In this document: positions 35,757 through 44,559 of the stretch, in pieces
Layout of the letters: the number at the start of each line of letters is the position of its first letter
How positions within the stretch are numbered: the stretch's first letter is position 1
NCBI RefSeq assembly: GCF_000334895.1
Contig: NZ_BAFM01000015.1
Coordinates: 1-64,000, forward strand
DNA from: Halococcus agarilyticus
Lineage (GTDB): Archaea > Halobacteriota > Halobacteria > Halobacteriales > Halococcaceae
Direction of reading: 5' to 3'
Length of the DNA: 64,000 bases
Notes under the pieces: model-generated
What the model saw: the letters and a program-made list of their open reading frames with translations, nothing else
Told to the model about the DNA's origin: nothing
Database searches by the model: none
Program-made: the position numbers and the translations under genes

Positions 35757-36092
35757 TCACAACCACTCCTGAGTGAGAAAGACGACTGGCGGAAGGGCCT
35801 CTCGGTCCGGGTACGCCTCGATCACTGCGGTGATGATTCGGTAGATCTCGAACGGCGGCAGGCGTTGATTCGGACAGTAGAAAACGCCTCGGTGCTCGTC
35901 GCTTCGAGCGGTATCGGCGAAATCGTCGTCGTGCGTAACGATGATTCGATCCGTCGAGCGTGCGTGGGCCATCACCTTGTGATCAGAGGTGCCGGATCCA
36001 AGAACGTCGACGACGCGCTTGACGTCATGGGTGCTCTTCGAGAGATGGCGTGCGAGTGCCGATTCCGTGTCTTCGTCGAGAAGGAATCGCAA
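35757..36092 (-). CDS. DUF5615 PIN-like toxin candidate
   Basis: The 111-residue protein opens with RFLLDEDTESALARHLSK and has DRIIVTHDDDFADTA in the centre, the DUF5615/Mut7-C-like PIN fold with acidic residues D6, E7 or D8 and D54-D56 that could bind metal. It follows the DUF433 gene by 6 nt. DUF433-DUF5615 pairs are generally regarded as toxin-antitoxin-like modules, with the PIN-like partner as an RNase toxin. Confidence 0.8.
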   Translation of the reverse strand: MRFLLDEDTESALARHLSKSTHDVKRVVDVLGSGTSDHKVMAHARSTDRIIVTHDDDFADTARSDEHRGVFYCPNQRLPPFEIYRIITAVIEAYPDREALPPVVFLTQEWL

Positions 36093-36098
36093 CTGTGT

Positions 36099-36410
36099 CT
36101 ACCCCGAGTCCGTGTCACCGAGGTCGTCCGGTCCGGTTGCGGCCCGTGGGTCCGCTTCGCCCGCCTTCAGCCGTTGCTCGCGGCGTGACTGGATGGCCGC
36201 CATGCGTTCGGGGTGGTCGTAGTAGTACGTCAGCGCCCGATACACGTCGGCAACATCGAGATCGTGTTCGGCGGCGAGTGTCTTCGGGTCGACGCCGCGA
36301 CCGTCGATCTGCTCGTGGACGAAGTACACGCCGATCCGTGTGCCGTCGATTCGTGGCTTTCCGCCGAGCACGTCTGGCGTTTCCACGATACGGGCGACGG
36401 CCTGTGCCAT
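36099..36410 (-). CDS. DUF433 antitoxin-like protein
   Basis: The 103-residue protein has RIVETPDVLGGKPRIDGTRI, the defining DUF433 segment, and a helix-turn-helix-like YRALTYYYDHPERMAAI. It precedes its DUF5615 partner on the same strand. ATG 36410 is chosen as MAQAVARIVETP; upstream in-frame ATGs at 36434 and 36458 are possible. Confidence 0.8.
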   Translation of the reverse strand: MAQAVARIVETPDVLGGKPRIDGTRIGVYFVHEQIDGRGVDPKTLAAEHDLDVADVYRALTYYYDHPERMAAIQSRREQRLKAGEADPRAATGPDDLGDTDSG

Positions 36411-36609
36411 ACCTGCTTTTCGGGGTACAGTCATATAAGGATGGCAGCCCTTCCACACCCCTCCACGTTGCTATGTGGAGGCGAAGCATCAGCGTGCCGG
36501 CTATGCAGGACGCCGTTCGCTGGACGGTGATTGTCCACTACTTTGACCGACACTGCCGGGATAGCCGTGTCACAAACCTTTTTGCGGCCCCGGAAGCCCG
36601 TATCGGGTA

Positions 36610-37422
36610 ATGCCGACTGTACGCGACCTCCTCGGCGAGATCGTCGACGAGGTCGAAACTGTGCTCCTGTTCTCGCCGAGTGCCTCGTACTACGAGCGGT
36701 GTCAGGCGGTCGAGAACGTCTCGACGGTCGTGGTCGCGCCGGACAACGGGGTCGGCGCGGAGCGGTACGTCGAACTTCCCTTGGAGTTCGCCGATCTCTC
36801 CGAGCGCATCCGGTTCGGGATCGAGGGCGCGCTCGACGAGGGCCACATCGACGAGGGCGACGAGGTGGCGTGTGCGACCAAGCTGTTCGACGACGTGATC
36901 GACAGCGTGAGTCGAGCGCGGGCGGGCGATCTCGACCAGTCGGGCGTCTACGATCTGTTCACCAACTCCCGCGGCGATCCCGAAGTCATCCGGGATGTGC
37001 TGGATGTTGCAGTCGAACTCGGGCAGAAGGGTCAGAAGGGCAAACCGGTCGGGGCGCTGTTCGTCATCGGCGACGCCGGCAAGGTGATGAACAAGTCCCG
37101 GCCGCTGTCGTACAACCCCTTCGAGAAGAGCCACGTCCACGTCGGTGATCCGATCGTGAACGTGATGCTGAAGGAGTTCTCGCGGCTCGACGGCGCGTTC
37201 GTCATCAGCGACGGCGGGAAGATCGTCTCGGCGTACCGCTATCTCGAACCGAGCGCCGAGGGCGTCGACATCCCGAAGGGGCTCGGGACCCGCCACATGG
37301 CGGCAGGATCGATCACGCGGGACACCAATGCGACCGCGGTCGTGTTGAGCGAGAGCGATCGCCTGGTGCGCGCGTTCAAGGGCGGCGAGCTGATCCTCGA
37401 GCTCGATCCGGAGGAGTACTGA
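36610..37422 (+). CDS. dacZ: diadenylate cyclase DacZ (DisA_N/DAC domain)
   Basis: The 270-residue protein has a regulatory N-terminal half and a C-terminal DAC domain with LDGAFVISDGGKIV (DGA motif) and GLGTRHMAAGSIT (RHxxA motif), the ATP-binding and catalytic residues for making c-di-AMP. In Haloferax volcanii DacZ is essential and its product level matters for osmoregulation. An mscS gene overlaps its stop by one base, matching an osmotic role. Confidence 0.92.
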   Translation: MPTVRDLLGEIVDEVETVLLFSPSASYYERCQAVENVSTVVVAPDNGVGAERYVELPLEFADLSERIRFGIEGALDEGHIDEGDEVACATKLFDDVIDSVSRARAGDLDQSGVYDLFTNSRGDPEVIRDVLDVAVELGQKGQKGKPVGALFVIGDAGKVMNKSRPLSYNPFEKSHVHVGDPIVNVMLKEFSRLDGAFVISDGGKIVSAYRYLEPSAEGVDIPKGLGTRHMAAGSITRDTNATAVVLSESDRLVRAFKGGELILELDPEEY

Positions 37423-38216
37423 TGGCGCTGCTGGCCCAGTCCGTGGTGCAGGACCTCCTCACCCGCAATCTCGATGTGGTGCTCCTCGCGGTCATCCTCG
37501 TGGTCGGCGGTCTCGTGGCTTACCTCGTCGCCCGATCGACGAACCGGCTGCTCGTCGCCGCCGGTGTCGCGGACGTGGTGGAAGGGACCGCCTTCGAGCG
37601 TGCCGCGAGGCGGCTCGGCACCTCGACCGTCGCCCTGCTCTCGTGGCTCCTCGGTCTCTTCGTGTTCGTCCTCGCCGCGGTGATCGCCCTCGGCGTCGCC
37701 GCGCTGTTCGACATCCAGAGCTACCTGATCGACTTCATCGACTTCCTGCCGGACCTGTTCATCGCCACGCTCATCGTGATCGTCGGACTGGTCCTCGCCG
37801 ACCGGGCGGAACTCCGGGTCGCCGAGCGCCTGAGCGGCTACAAGTTCACCTCGACGGGCGCGCTCGGCGTGGTGCCCGGCCTCGTGAAGTACAGCGTGAT
37901 CTACATCGCGGGGCTGATCGCGCTCGGCCAGATCGGTGTCGCCGATGACGCGCTGATCGTGCTGCTCGCGGCGTACGTCTTCGGCGTCGTCTTCCTCGGG
38001 GGGCTCGCCGGTAAGGACCTCCTCGCGGCGGGTGCGGCAGGAACCTACCTTCTCTTCACTCAACCGTACGCCATCGGCGACGAGGTCCGCGTCGACGGCA
38101 TGCACGGTGTGGTCCAGGAGGTCGAACTGTTCGTCACCCGCGTCGAGAGCGACGGCGAGGAGTTCATCATCCCGAATCACCGTGTCTTCCGGGCGGGCGT
38201 CGTCCGAGTACGCTAA
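37422..38216 (+). CDS. small-conductance mechanosensitive channel (MscS family)
   Basis: The 264-residue protein has about five membrane segments and an MscS_TM/beta domain: LFTQPYAIGDEVRVDGMHGVVQEVELF and EEFIIPNHRVF near the C-terminus are typical of MscS. The C-terminal alpha/beta cage domain is missing; it ends soon after the beta domain. ATG overlaps the dacZ stop (TGATGG), so it is co-translated with the c-di-AMP synthase and is a natural candidate effector of that signal. Confidence 0.88.
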   Translation: MALLAQSVVQDLLTRNLDVVLLAVILVVGGLVAYLVARSTNRLLVAAGVADVVEGTAFERAARRLGTSTVALLSWLLGLFVFVLAAVIALGVAALFDIQSYLIDFIDFLPDLFIATLIVIVGLVLADRAELRVAERLSGYKFTSTGALGVVPGLVKYSVIYIAGLIALGQIGVADDALIVLLAAYVFGVVFLGGLAGKDLLAAGAAGTYLLFTQPYAIGDEVRVDGMHGVVQEVELFVTRVESDGEEFIIPNHRVFRAGVVRVR

Positions 38217-38637
38217 ACCACTTTTTTACTTCGTCGGATCTCCTCGCTCGTCGGCTTCGCCGACTCGCTGTGGGGACCTCTCCTCGTAAAAACCTGGACT
38301 AAAAACACCCACTCACTCGCGCCCTGCGGGCGCTCGTTCGCGGTAAACCGCGCTCGCTGCGCTCGCGCGGACGATACTGCCATCTGCACCGTGACCGCCG
38401 AAGCCCTCGCTCCCTCCGGTCGCTCGCCCTTGATCCACCGAGGACCGCCACCGCACCGCCGAAGCCCTCGGCGCGCGCTCACTTCGCTCCCGTGAGCGAA
38501 GCGAACGGGAGTTCGGAGCGCGTGAAGCGTGCTCCGGCGTTCGCTGCTCGCTCCCTTCGGTCGCTCGCGCACCTCGCCCTTCATCCACCAGGCCCGCTGC
38601 CGCTCCGCACCGCCCCACACCGCCACTGCAGCCGCCC
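38217..38637. repeat. intergenic repeat-rich region
   Basis: No gene in 420 bp. Two units with shared ends, gccgaagccctcg and cgccctt(g/c)atccacc, lie at 38397-38439 and 38458-38589; the second contains self-complementary runs such as cttcgctcccgtgagcgaag. The unit boundaries also appear at 19137-19180. Runs of cgctcgctgcgctcgcg add local dyad symmetry. Confidence 0.65.
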
Positions 38638-39135
38638 TCACACCTCCGTCGCCGGCACGCCAGCGACCGTCGCCTCCGGTGGGACGTCCTCGGCGACGAG
38701 CGAGTTCGCAGCCACCCGTGCCTCGGCACCGATCTCGACGCCGGGCAGAACGATCGCGCCAGCGCCGATCATCGCGCGCTCGCCGACGACCACCTCGCCG
38801 GTGCGGTACTCGTCCTGGAGGTACTCGTGACAGAGCAGGGTGGCGTCGTAGCCCACGATGGCGTGATCCTCGATCGTGATGAGTTCGGGCCAGAACACGT
38901 CGGGCGTGGCTTCGAGCGCCCACGAGACCCCCTCGCCGACCGTGACGCCGATCCGCCGGAGCGCCCAGTTTTTCACCCGGAGGAACGGCGCGAGCCGCGC
39001 GACGAGAACGAACAGGTAGTTCACGACGATCCGCCACGTCGAGTGCGCCTCGGGCCAGTGCTGGAGGGAGTTTCGGGGACCGGGCGTCGGATGCACAGTG
39101 GTGCGATCCCGGCGGGAGTCGGTGTCGTCGGTCAC
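38638..39135 (-). CDS. hexapeptide-repeat acyltransferase
   Basis: The 165-residue protein carries left-handed beta-helix repeats: ITIEDHAIVGYDATLLCHEY, GEVVVGERAMIGAGAIVLPG and VEIGAEARVAANSLV. Such enzymes transfer acetyl or other acyl groups to sugars or amino acids. The N-terminal 70 residues are less conserved with one amphipathic or membrane-associated stretch (VVNYLFVLVARLAPFL). I chose GTG 39135 (MTDDTDSRRDR) rather than the ATG at 39180, which adds 15 non-conserved residues. Confidence 0.8.
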   Translation of the reverse strand: MTDDTDSRRDRTTVHPTPGPRNSLQHWPEAHSTWRIVVNYLFVLVARLAPFLRVKNWALRRIGVTVGEGVSWALEATPDVFWPELITIEDHAIVGYDATLLCHEYLQDEYRTGEVVVGERAMIGAGAIVLPGVEIGAEARVAANSLVAEDVPPEATVAGVPATEV

Positions 39136-39198
39136 GACGAACCGTTCGCCCCCTGATGACTTGAATCCGCAGACCGCCACGCACTCGATGGGACGAAC

Positions 39199-40563
39199 CT
39201 ACTCGGCTCGCAGTTCGTCCATGTGCTCGACGCGAGACTCGACGAGCGCCGCCGTGCCGATGTCGTGGCGGACCCGGAGTCCCTCGGTGCCGGCCTCGGT
39301 CAGCGTCTCGTCGACGATCGCCTCGGCGGTTTCGATGGTGTCGGCGACCCCGACCACCGCGAACGCCCGCGACGTGGTGGTGTAGATCCCGTCGTCGCGC
39401 TCGTCGACGCTTGCGTAGTAGAGTTCGACCCGCGGCGAGGTCCCACCGTCCGCGGCCGCCGAGCCGCCGGCGTCGGCACCGGCCGCGAACCGCTGGTTGA
39501 TCGTCTCGACGACGCCCTCGTCGACCTGGATCTTCGCCCCTGCGTCCGGATCGGTGGGATAGCCCTCGGGAACCGCGTACTTACAGACCGTGGCCCGCGG
39601 CGCGAAATCGAGATCCGGCAGCGAGTCGCCGTCCCGCGCCGCGGTGAGAACCGAGAGCAGGTCGGTGTCGAGCACCGGCAGCGTGTTCATCGCCTCGGGA
39701 TCGCCGAAGCGCGCGTTGAACTCGACGACCTTCGGGCCATCGGCGGTCAGCATGAACTGGCCGTAGAGCACTCCCGTATAGTCGTCGAGCGCCGCGACCG
39801 TCTCCTCGACGATCCCGACGGCCGCGCGGTAGTCCTCGTCGATCATGAACGGAAGCTCAAGCCCGCTGTCGGAGTAACTCCCCATTCCTCCTGTATTGGG
39901 GCCTTCGTCGCCCTCGTAGGCGCGCTTGTGGTCCTGGACCGCCGGAGTCGTGCGCACGTCGCCGTTCGCCACCAGCGCCTGCACGGTGAATTCCTCGCCG
40001 ACGAGGCGCTCTTCGAGCACCACCCGGTCGTACGCCGAATCGCGGAGGTACTCCTTGGCTTCCTCGGGGGTTACCTGGTCACCGATGACGCGGACGCCCT
40101 TCCCGCCGGTGAGTCCGGCGGGCTTCACCACGAGATCGCCGTCGTGGTCGTCGATGTACGCACACGCACGCTCCATGTCGTCGAACGTCTCGAACGTGGG
40201 ACAGCCGGGAACGTCGTGCTCGCGCATGAACCGCCGCTGGTAGGCCTTGTCGGTCTCGATCCGCGCCGCATCGGCGTGCGGCCCGAACGGGAAGACGCCG
40301 GCGTCGGCGAGTGCGTCGGCGACACCGGCTTCGAGCGGCGTTTCGGGCCCGACGACTGCGAGCGTCGCCCCGACCTCCTCGGCGTAGGCGACGACAGCCT
40401 GCGGGGTGGTGGTGTCGAGCGTTGCGAACCCCGCGGCGAGGCCCGCGATGCCCGGATTTCGGTTCGTTGCACAGGCGTACAGCGTCGCCTCGGTGTCGGC
40501 GAGTGCGCGCGCGATGGCGTGCTCGCGCCCGCCGCCACCGACGACGAGAACCGTCTCGCTCAT
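39199..40563 (-). CDS. purD: phosphoribosylamine-glycine ligase
   Basis: The 454-residue ATP-grasp protein has VLVVGGGGREHAIARALADTE at the start (quoted in part, VLVVGGGGREHAIARAL), DLVVKPAGLTGGKGV, GPNTGGMGSYSDSG and VVEFNARFGDPE. It joins phosphoribosylamine and glycine in purine synthesis. An alanine/glycine-rich insertion lies near residue 365. No other pur gene is adjacent. Confidence 0.95.
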   Translation of the reverse strand: MSETVLVVGGGGREHAIARALADTEATLYACATNRNPGIAGLAAGFATLDTTTPQAVVAYAEEVGATLAVVGPETPLEAGVADALADAGVFPFGPHADAARIETDKAYQRRFMREHDVPGCPTFETFDDMERACAYIDDHDGDLVVKPAGLTGGKGVRVIGDQVTPEEAKEYLRDSAYDRVVLEERLVGEEFTVQALVANGDVRTTPAVQDHKRAYEGDEGPNTGGMGSYSDSGLELPFMIDEDYRAAVGIVEETVAALDDYTGVLYGQFMLTADGPKVVEFNARFGDPEAMNTLPVLDTDLLSVLTAARDGDSLPDLDFAPRATVCKYAVPEGYPTDPDAGAKIQVDEGVVETINQRFAAGADAGGSAAADGGTSPRVELYYASVDERDDGIYTTTSRAFAVVGVADTIETAEAIVDETLTEAGTEGLRVRHDIGTAALVESRVEHMDELRAE

Positions 40564-40786
40564 GCGCGATACGCCGACCCGGGCGACCTAAGCGTTGTCC
40601 TTCTGGTTGCTATCGCTCCAACCGCTCGCCCGTCCTCGGCGTCGAACGGTCGTTGGACCGTTTCGAGCGGAGCGTCGTCGAACGGCATTCGGATCGAAGT
40701 AACGCACTGGCGAGCGCAGGCAGCACGTTTAGCGAGGGATGACGTGTCGTTACGCCCGCAACGACCATCGCTGTTTTGGTCTCACA

Positions 40787-40802
40787 CGAAAGCGCGCTTT
40801 CG
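40787..40802. promoter_or_regulatory. 16-bp perfect palindrome upstream of a broken small gene
   Basis: CGAAAGCGCGCTTTCG is a perfect palindrome, ending 19 bp before the ATG at 40822. This position would overlap a basal promoter, so it could be an operator. The region 40564-40786 to its left shows nothing I can name. Confidence 0.45.
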
Positions 40803-40821
40803 AACGGCGAGTGATCCGATC

Positions 40822-41090
40822 ATGACTGAGATACCTGGGATCGAGCCGTCGAGACCGCGGACGACTACATCCACGTCCGGTTCAGGGACCCGGACCGGTT
40901 CGACGAGATCCGGACGCCGGACTGGGCGGCGAACGCAGCCCAGTCGGTATCGGATGGGGCCGAGGTACGTACCGGACGAGTGGAAGAAAGCGACGACTGG
41001 CAGGTAGAGGCAGTGTTGATCGAAGAACACGTCGGTGAGGACAAAGCAAAGGAGCAAGCGAGGGGGATCGTGGAGACGATCGAATCGTGA
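40822..41090 (+). pseudogene. small conserved haloarchaeal protein broken by a one-base frameshift
   Basis: From ATG 40822 eight codons read MTEIPGIE, then the frame is lost. In the next frame from 40848 the sequence reads VETADDYIHVRFRDPDRF, EIRTPDWAANAAQSV, VEAVLIEEHVGEDKAKEQA to a stop at 41088-41090. That second frame has no ATG or GTG after the stop at 40827. Restoring one base at 40846-40848 gives an intact protein of about 89 residues resembling a small conserved haloarchaeal family I recall but cannot name. Either it is a pseudogene or the assembly has an indel. Confidence 0.72.
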
Positions 41091-41094
41091 GCGA

Positions 41095-42435
41095 TCACCG
41101 GTTCGTCGATCGAGGGGACGAGTGTTCGCCGTCGACTGCGGTGGGACTCGGTGATGGCATTTGTGAGGCGTTCGACCGCTGGAACGTCACGAATCGAACG
41201 TCGACGCGAACGTCGTTGCCGGTCGTCGCTTCGATTCGCCGTTCGAGTCGTCCCGAGAGGCCAGGATACGACGAGTTCGGCGCACTGAGGATGACGGTGA
41301 CCGCTTCGGGCGTCGAAAGCGGGGCAGTGCCACCGTGCTGGGTCCGTATCGAAACGACACCGAGTTCCGCGTAGGCCGGCTCGTCGAGAACGTCCTCCAC
41401 GTCTTCGGTAACCGCCCGCTGGAACGTGGCCTGCTGTGCGGCCGCGACCCCGGCGATGCCGACGGCGATGACGATGAGGGCCGCCGTCGCGAACGCGGCC
41501 CGTGTCGGTGTGCGGTCGGTGAGCAAGGCTGGACTGGAGTCGGTGTTGCGGTAGAGCCCCCAGAGCACGCCGTACATCGCGAGGTTGATCGCGGCCATCG
41601 TACTCACCAACAACAGTGCACTCCCGAGCGCGATCAGATACTCACCCCACGCAAGGGCGATGCCGACGGTGGCCGCGGCAGGAATCAACGCCGCAGCAAT
41701 CATCACGCCGATCAACGATCCCGTTCCCTTCGTCGTCAGCCCGAACGCGGCGGCCGCGCCGGCAGCGAACCCGACGATCACCGCGAACGCGCTCGGTGCC
41801 ATCCGGAGCGCGATCAACTCGATCGTGGCGATATCGAGCATCGAGGGGACGAGACCGGCGATCTTGACGCTGAAGCTGAACACCACTGCACCGACGACTC
41901 CGGCCACGAGCCCGAGCGCCTGGATCCGGACGCTATCCACGAGCATCGCCCGATCGCCCGTGACGGCTCCGACGGTCGTGGTGAGGACGGGACCCACGAG
42001 CGGGGCGATCACCATCGCGCCGACCACGATCGCGGGCGAATCGATCAGCAAGCCGGCGGCGGCGATGATCGCGCTCAGGAAGATCATGGCGGCATACGAC
42101 AGCCAGTCCAGACTGAGACCGCGCGCCTTCGAACGCAGCTCCGGCAGCCGGAGCGGGTCGTAGTCGGTGGCGTACCGATCCTGTAGCTTCTCGGTGTGTG
42201 GTGTGGACGCATTTTCGGCAGTGAGAACGACGAGGTAGTCGTCGTCGAGCCCGACCCCCCGGGTGGCATCGAGGACATCGCCGAGCCCGTCGGTCGGCAC
42301 CGGAAACTCGACCAGCGACGATCCGGGCGATTCCTCGCTTCCCGCCGTGACGACGAAATCGATCTCCTTCCCCCGAAGCACGTCGAGAACGTCGTCGCGA
42401 TTCTCCTCGGTGACGAGTAGCCTGACGAGACGCAT
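41095..42435 (-). CDS. DUF389/TIGR00341 family membrane protein
   Basis: The 446-residue protein has a soluble ACT-like N-terminal domain (RLVRLLVTEENRDDVLDVL), then a membrane region with SAIIAAAGLLIDSPAIVVGA and MVIAPLVGPVLTTTVGAVTG, the DUF389 signature, about 8-10 helices, and a soluble C-terminal domain. The function is unknown. The ATG at 42435 (MRLVRLL) is preferred to 42447. It is convergent with the frameshifted small gene, 4 bp apart. Confidence 0.88.
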   Translation of the reverse strand: MRLVRLLVTEENRDDVLDVLRGKEIDFVVTAGSEESPGSSLVEFPVPTDGLGDVLDATRGVGLDDDYLVVLTAENASTPHTEKLQDRYATDYDPLRLPELRSKARGLSLDWLSYAAMIFLSAIIAAAGLLIDSPAIVVGAMVIAPLVGPVLTTTVGAVTGDRAMLVDSVRIQALGLVAGVVGAVVFSFSVKIAGLVPSMLDIATIELIALRMAPSAFAVIVGFAAGAAAAFGLTTKGTGSLIGVMIAAALIPAAATVGIALAWGEYLIALGSALLLVSTMAAINLAMYGVLWGLYRNTDSSPALLTDRTPTRAAFATAALIVIAVGIAGVAAAQQATFQRAVTEDVEDVLDEPAYAELGVVSIRTQHGGTAPLSTPEAVTVILSAPNSSYPGLSGRLERRIEATTGNDVRVDVRFVTFQRSNASQMPSPSPTAVDGEHSSPRSTNR

Positions 42436-42631
42436 ACGGTGGAACACGTGCGACAGCGATGAAGGTGCTTAGCCGGCACTCGACTGCTCGTTTCGTTCCC
42501 GGGTTGCGAACCGGATGGTCACTTCGTCAGCACGAAACGGCAGCGACTACGGGTGCTCGGTGGGCCGCGCTGCGTCGACACCGGTGTATCGCCGGCAGCA
42601 GTCCTATGTACGCTGGCTGTGTCCTCCTGGC

Positions 42632-43120
42632 ATGAACTGTGGGATCGTTCCGACGAACTGGCGAGACGGACTCCTCGGTACCCAAGACGCCGAAGGGAAG
42701 CGTCATCCACTCCGTACCGGGGCTGTGGGTGGCGTCTTCGCGACCTTCGTGATGACTGCTTTCCGCGAACCGACCGCCCGGGCCCTTCCGCCGACTGCCG
42801 TGTTCGTGAGCCGGTATCGTGGGGGCGACCCCGAGGAGTACCCCGTGACGTCGTTGGCACTCCACGTTCTGTACGGGATCGGTGGCGGGGTCGGTTTCGG
42901 CCTCGCGTTCGAGTCGATCGTCGACGACACCGACGAACCCGAAACCGTCGGACTCGTCGCCGGAGTGATCTATGCGATACTCCTCTCGGTGTTCGGTGAG
43001 CGCGTCGTTCTCGATTGCCTGCTCGACATGGACCTCAGTACCGACGAGAGGGCGGTCTTTCACGCCGGCCACGTCGTCTATGGTCTCGCGCTCGGCGCAT
43101 GGGTCGGTTCGCGCTCGTAG
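42632..43120 (+). CDS. hypothetical membrane protein
   Basis: The 162-residue protein has four hydrophobic segments: GAVGGVFATFVMTAF, ALHVLYGIGGGVGFGLAF, GLVAGVIYAILLSVF and HAGHVVYGLALGAWVG. I do not recognise the family with confidence; small membrane proteins of this layout are widespread in haloarchaea. ATG 42632 is used; an upstream start at 42515 would add 39 residues with no hydrophobic segment and is less likely. Confidence 0.65.
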   Translation: MNCGIVPTNWRDGLLGTQDAEGKRHPLRTGAVGGVFATFVMTAFREPTARALPPTAVFVSRYRGGDPEEYPVTSLALHVLYGIGGGVGFGLAFESIVDDTDEPETVGLVAGVIYAILLSVFGERVVLDCLLDMDLSTDERAVFHAGHVVYGLALGAWVGSRS

Positions 43121-43331
43121 ACAGGAGCGATACCCACGATCCGGGTTCTTCCTCTCGGCGATCGTTCTCTCGGGATGTCGTTCACGACCTCCATCGCTGG
43201 CGTCGCTACTGCCACGTCGTCGGTGCAACGATCCTTCGCGGACTCGACCACACGCTCTTCGAATCAACACCAGTCACTGGCAGGCAGTACGGCTAATCAC
43301 TCGTCCTGTATCGGTTGTAGTGGAGAAACGA

Positions 43332-44141
43332 ATGTTCTACCACGACGACGAACTCCAGTACGAAGTCGAGGTCGAGAGCCCGGATCCACGCTTCGCCAAG
43401 CTGCTCCAGCAGGCCATCGGCGGGGCCGAGGGCGAGATGCGCGTCGCGCTCCAGTACATGTTCCAGGCGTTCGCGGTGCCCGCCGAGAAGAGCGAGTACC
43501 GCCGGCTGCTGATGGAGACCGCGACCGAGGAACTCGGCCACATCGAGATGCTCGCGACCGCGGTCGCGAAGAACCTCCAGGGAGCCTCCGACGAGCAGCG
43601 TGAGGCCGCGCGCGAGGACGCCGTCATCGCGGAGATGCTGGACAGCGGCCAGCCGCGTCAGGCGCTCTCGGCCGGTCTCCACGCGATGCCGGTCGATTCG
43701 AACGGGACGCCGTTCAACGGTGGCTGCGTCGTCGCTTCCGGCAACCTCGCTGCCGACATGTACGCGAACGTGATGGCCGAGTCGACAGGCAGGTTGCTCG
43801 CCACCCGCCTCTACGAGATCACCGACGATCCCGGGATGGAGGACATGCTCTCGTATCTGATCGCCCGGGACACGATGCACCAGAACCAGTGGCACGCCGC
43901 GCTCGAAACCATGGACGAGCACGTCCCGGTGCCCAACAGCTTCCCACAGGAAAAGGAAAACCAGGACCACAACTACGAGTTCATGTCCACCTACAGGGAC
44001 GAACGGCCGGACCCCGAACAGCGCTGGACGCAGGGCGAATCCATCGACGGCGAGGGCGAGTTCTCCTACGGCCGGCAGCCGGGCGGCGGCGAACCCGACC
44101 TCGACGACGTCATCGACGCGATGCACAACGAGATCAACTGA
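43332..44141 (+). CDS. manganese catalase
   Basis: The 269-residue ferritin-like protein has EGEMRVALQYMFQAF, ATEELGHIEMLATAV, GNLAADMYANVMAESTGR and ARDTMHQNQWHAALE, giving the Glu/His ligands for a di-manganese centre. It disproportionates hydrogen peroxide. A short conserved gene follows after 45 bp. A 210-bp gap upstream (43121-43331) holds no gene. Confidence 0.92.
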   Translation: MFYHDDELQYEVEVESPDPRFAKLLQQAIGGAEGEMRVALQYMFQAFAVPAEKSEYRRLLMETATEELGHIEMLATAVAKNLQGASDEQREAAREDAVIAEMLDSGQPRQALSAGLHAMPVDSNGTPFNGGCVVASGNLAADMYANVMAESTGRLLATRLYEITDDPGMEDMLSYLIARDTMHQNQWHAALETMDEHVPVPNSFPQEKENQDHNYEFMSTYRDERPDPEQRWTQGESIDGEGEFSYGRQPGGGEPDLDDVIDAMHNEIN

Positions 44142-44186
44142 ACCGTTCCCCCGTCGTTTATAATCACCCGCCGAGACAACCTCGAT

Positions 44187-44471
44187 ATGGCAGATGTGAC
44201 CATCGATATGGACGACCGGGAGCTCGAAGACGCCGCCGACGAGCTGACCGCCGCCCGCGACGACCTCGACGACGGGACGGTGACGGTCGACCTCCACAAC
44301 CTGGATGCGCCGACCGCGTTCGCGTTCTTCGAGGGCGCGCTCGACGCCGGCTACCGCGTCACGATCGTCGGGCTCGAATCGGAACCGACCGGCCACCAGA
44401 CGATCGTCGAGATGCTTCAGGACGACGAGATCGTCCACATCGAGACGCTCTCCCTCGAACTCGGCGTCTGA
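44187..44471 (+). CDS. conserved small acidic protein
   Basis: The 94-residue protein is acidic, with DRELEDAADELTAARDDLDD as a likely helix and a compact alpha/beta end (GHQTIVEMLQDDEIVHIETL). I do not recognise it. A TATA-like gtttataatc is about 28 bp before the ATG, so it has its own promoter although it follows the Mn-catalase gene by 45 bp. Confidence 0.62.
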   Translation: MADVTIDMDDRELEDAADELTAARDDLDDGTVTVDLHNLDAPTAFAFFEGALDAGYRVTIVGLESEPTGHQTIVEMLQDDEIVHIETLSLELGV

Positions 44472-44559
44472 GGCACCACGCTCCCGTCGTCGGCCGACCG
44501 CTCGCGAACCGAATGCGCCGAGCACCGCTGGACGCCACCGATACCGCCGAGTCGGTCCG

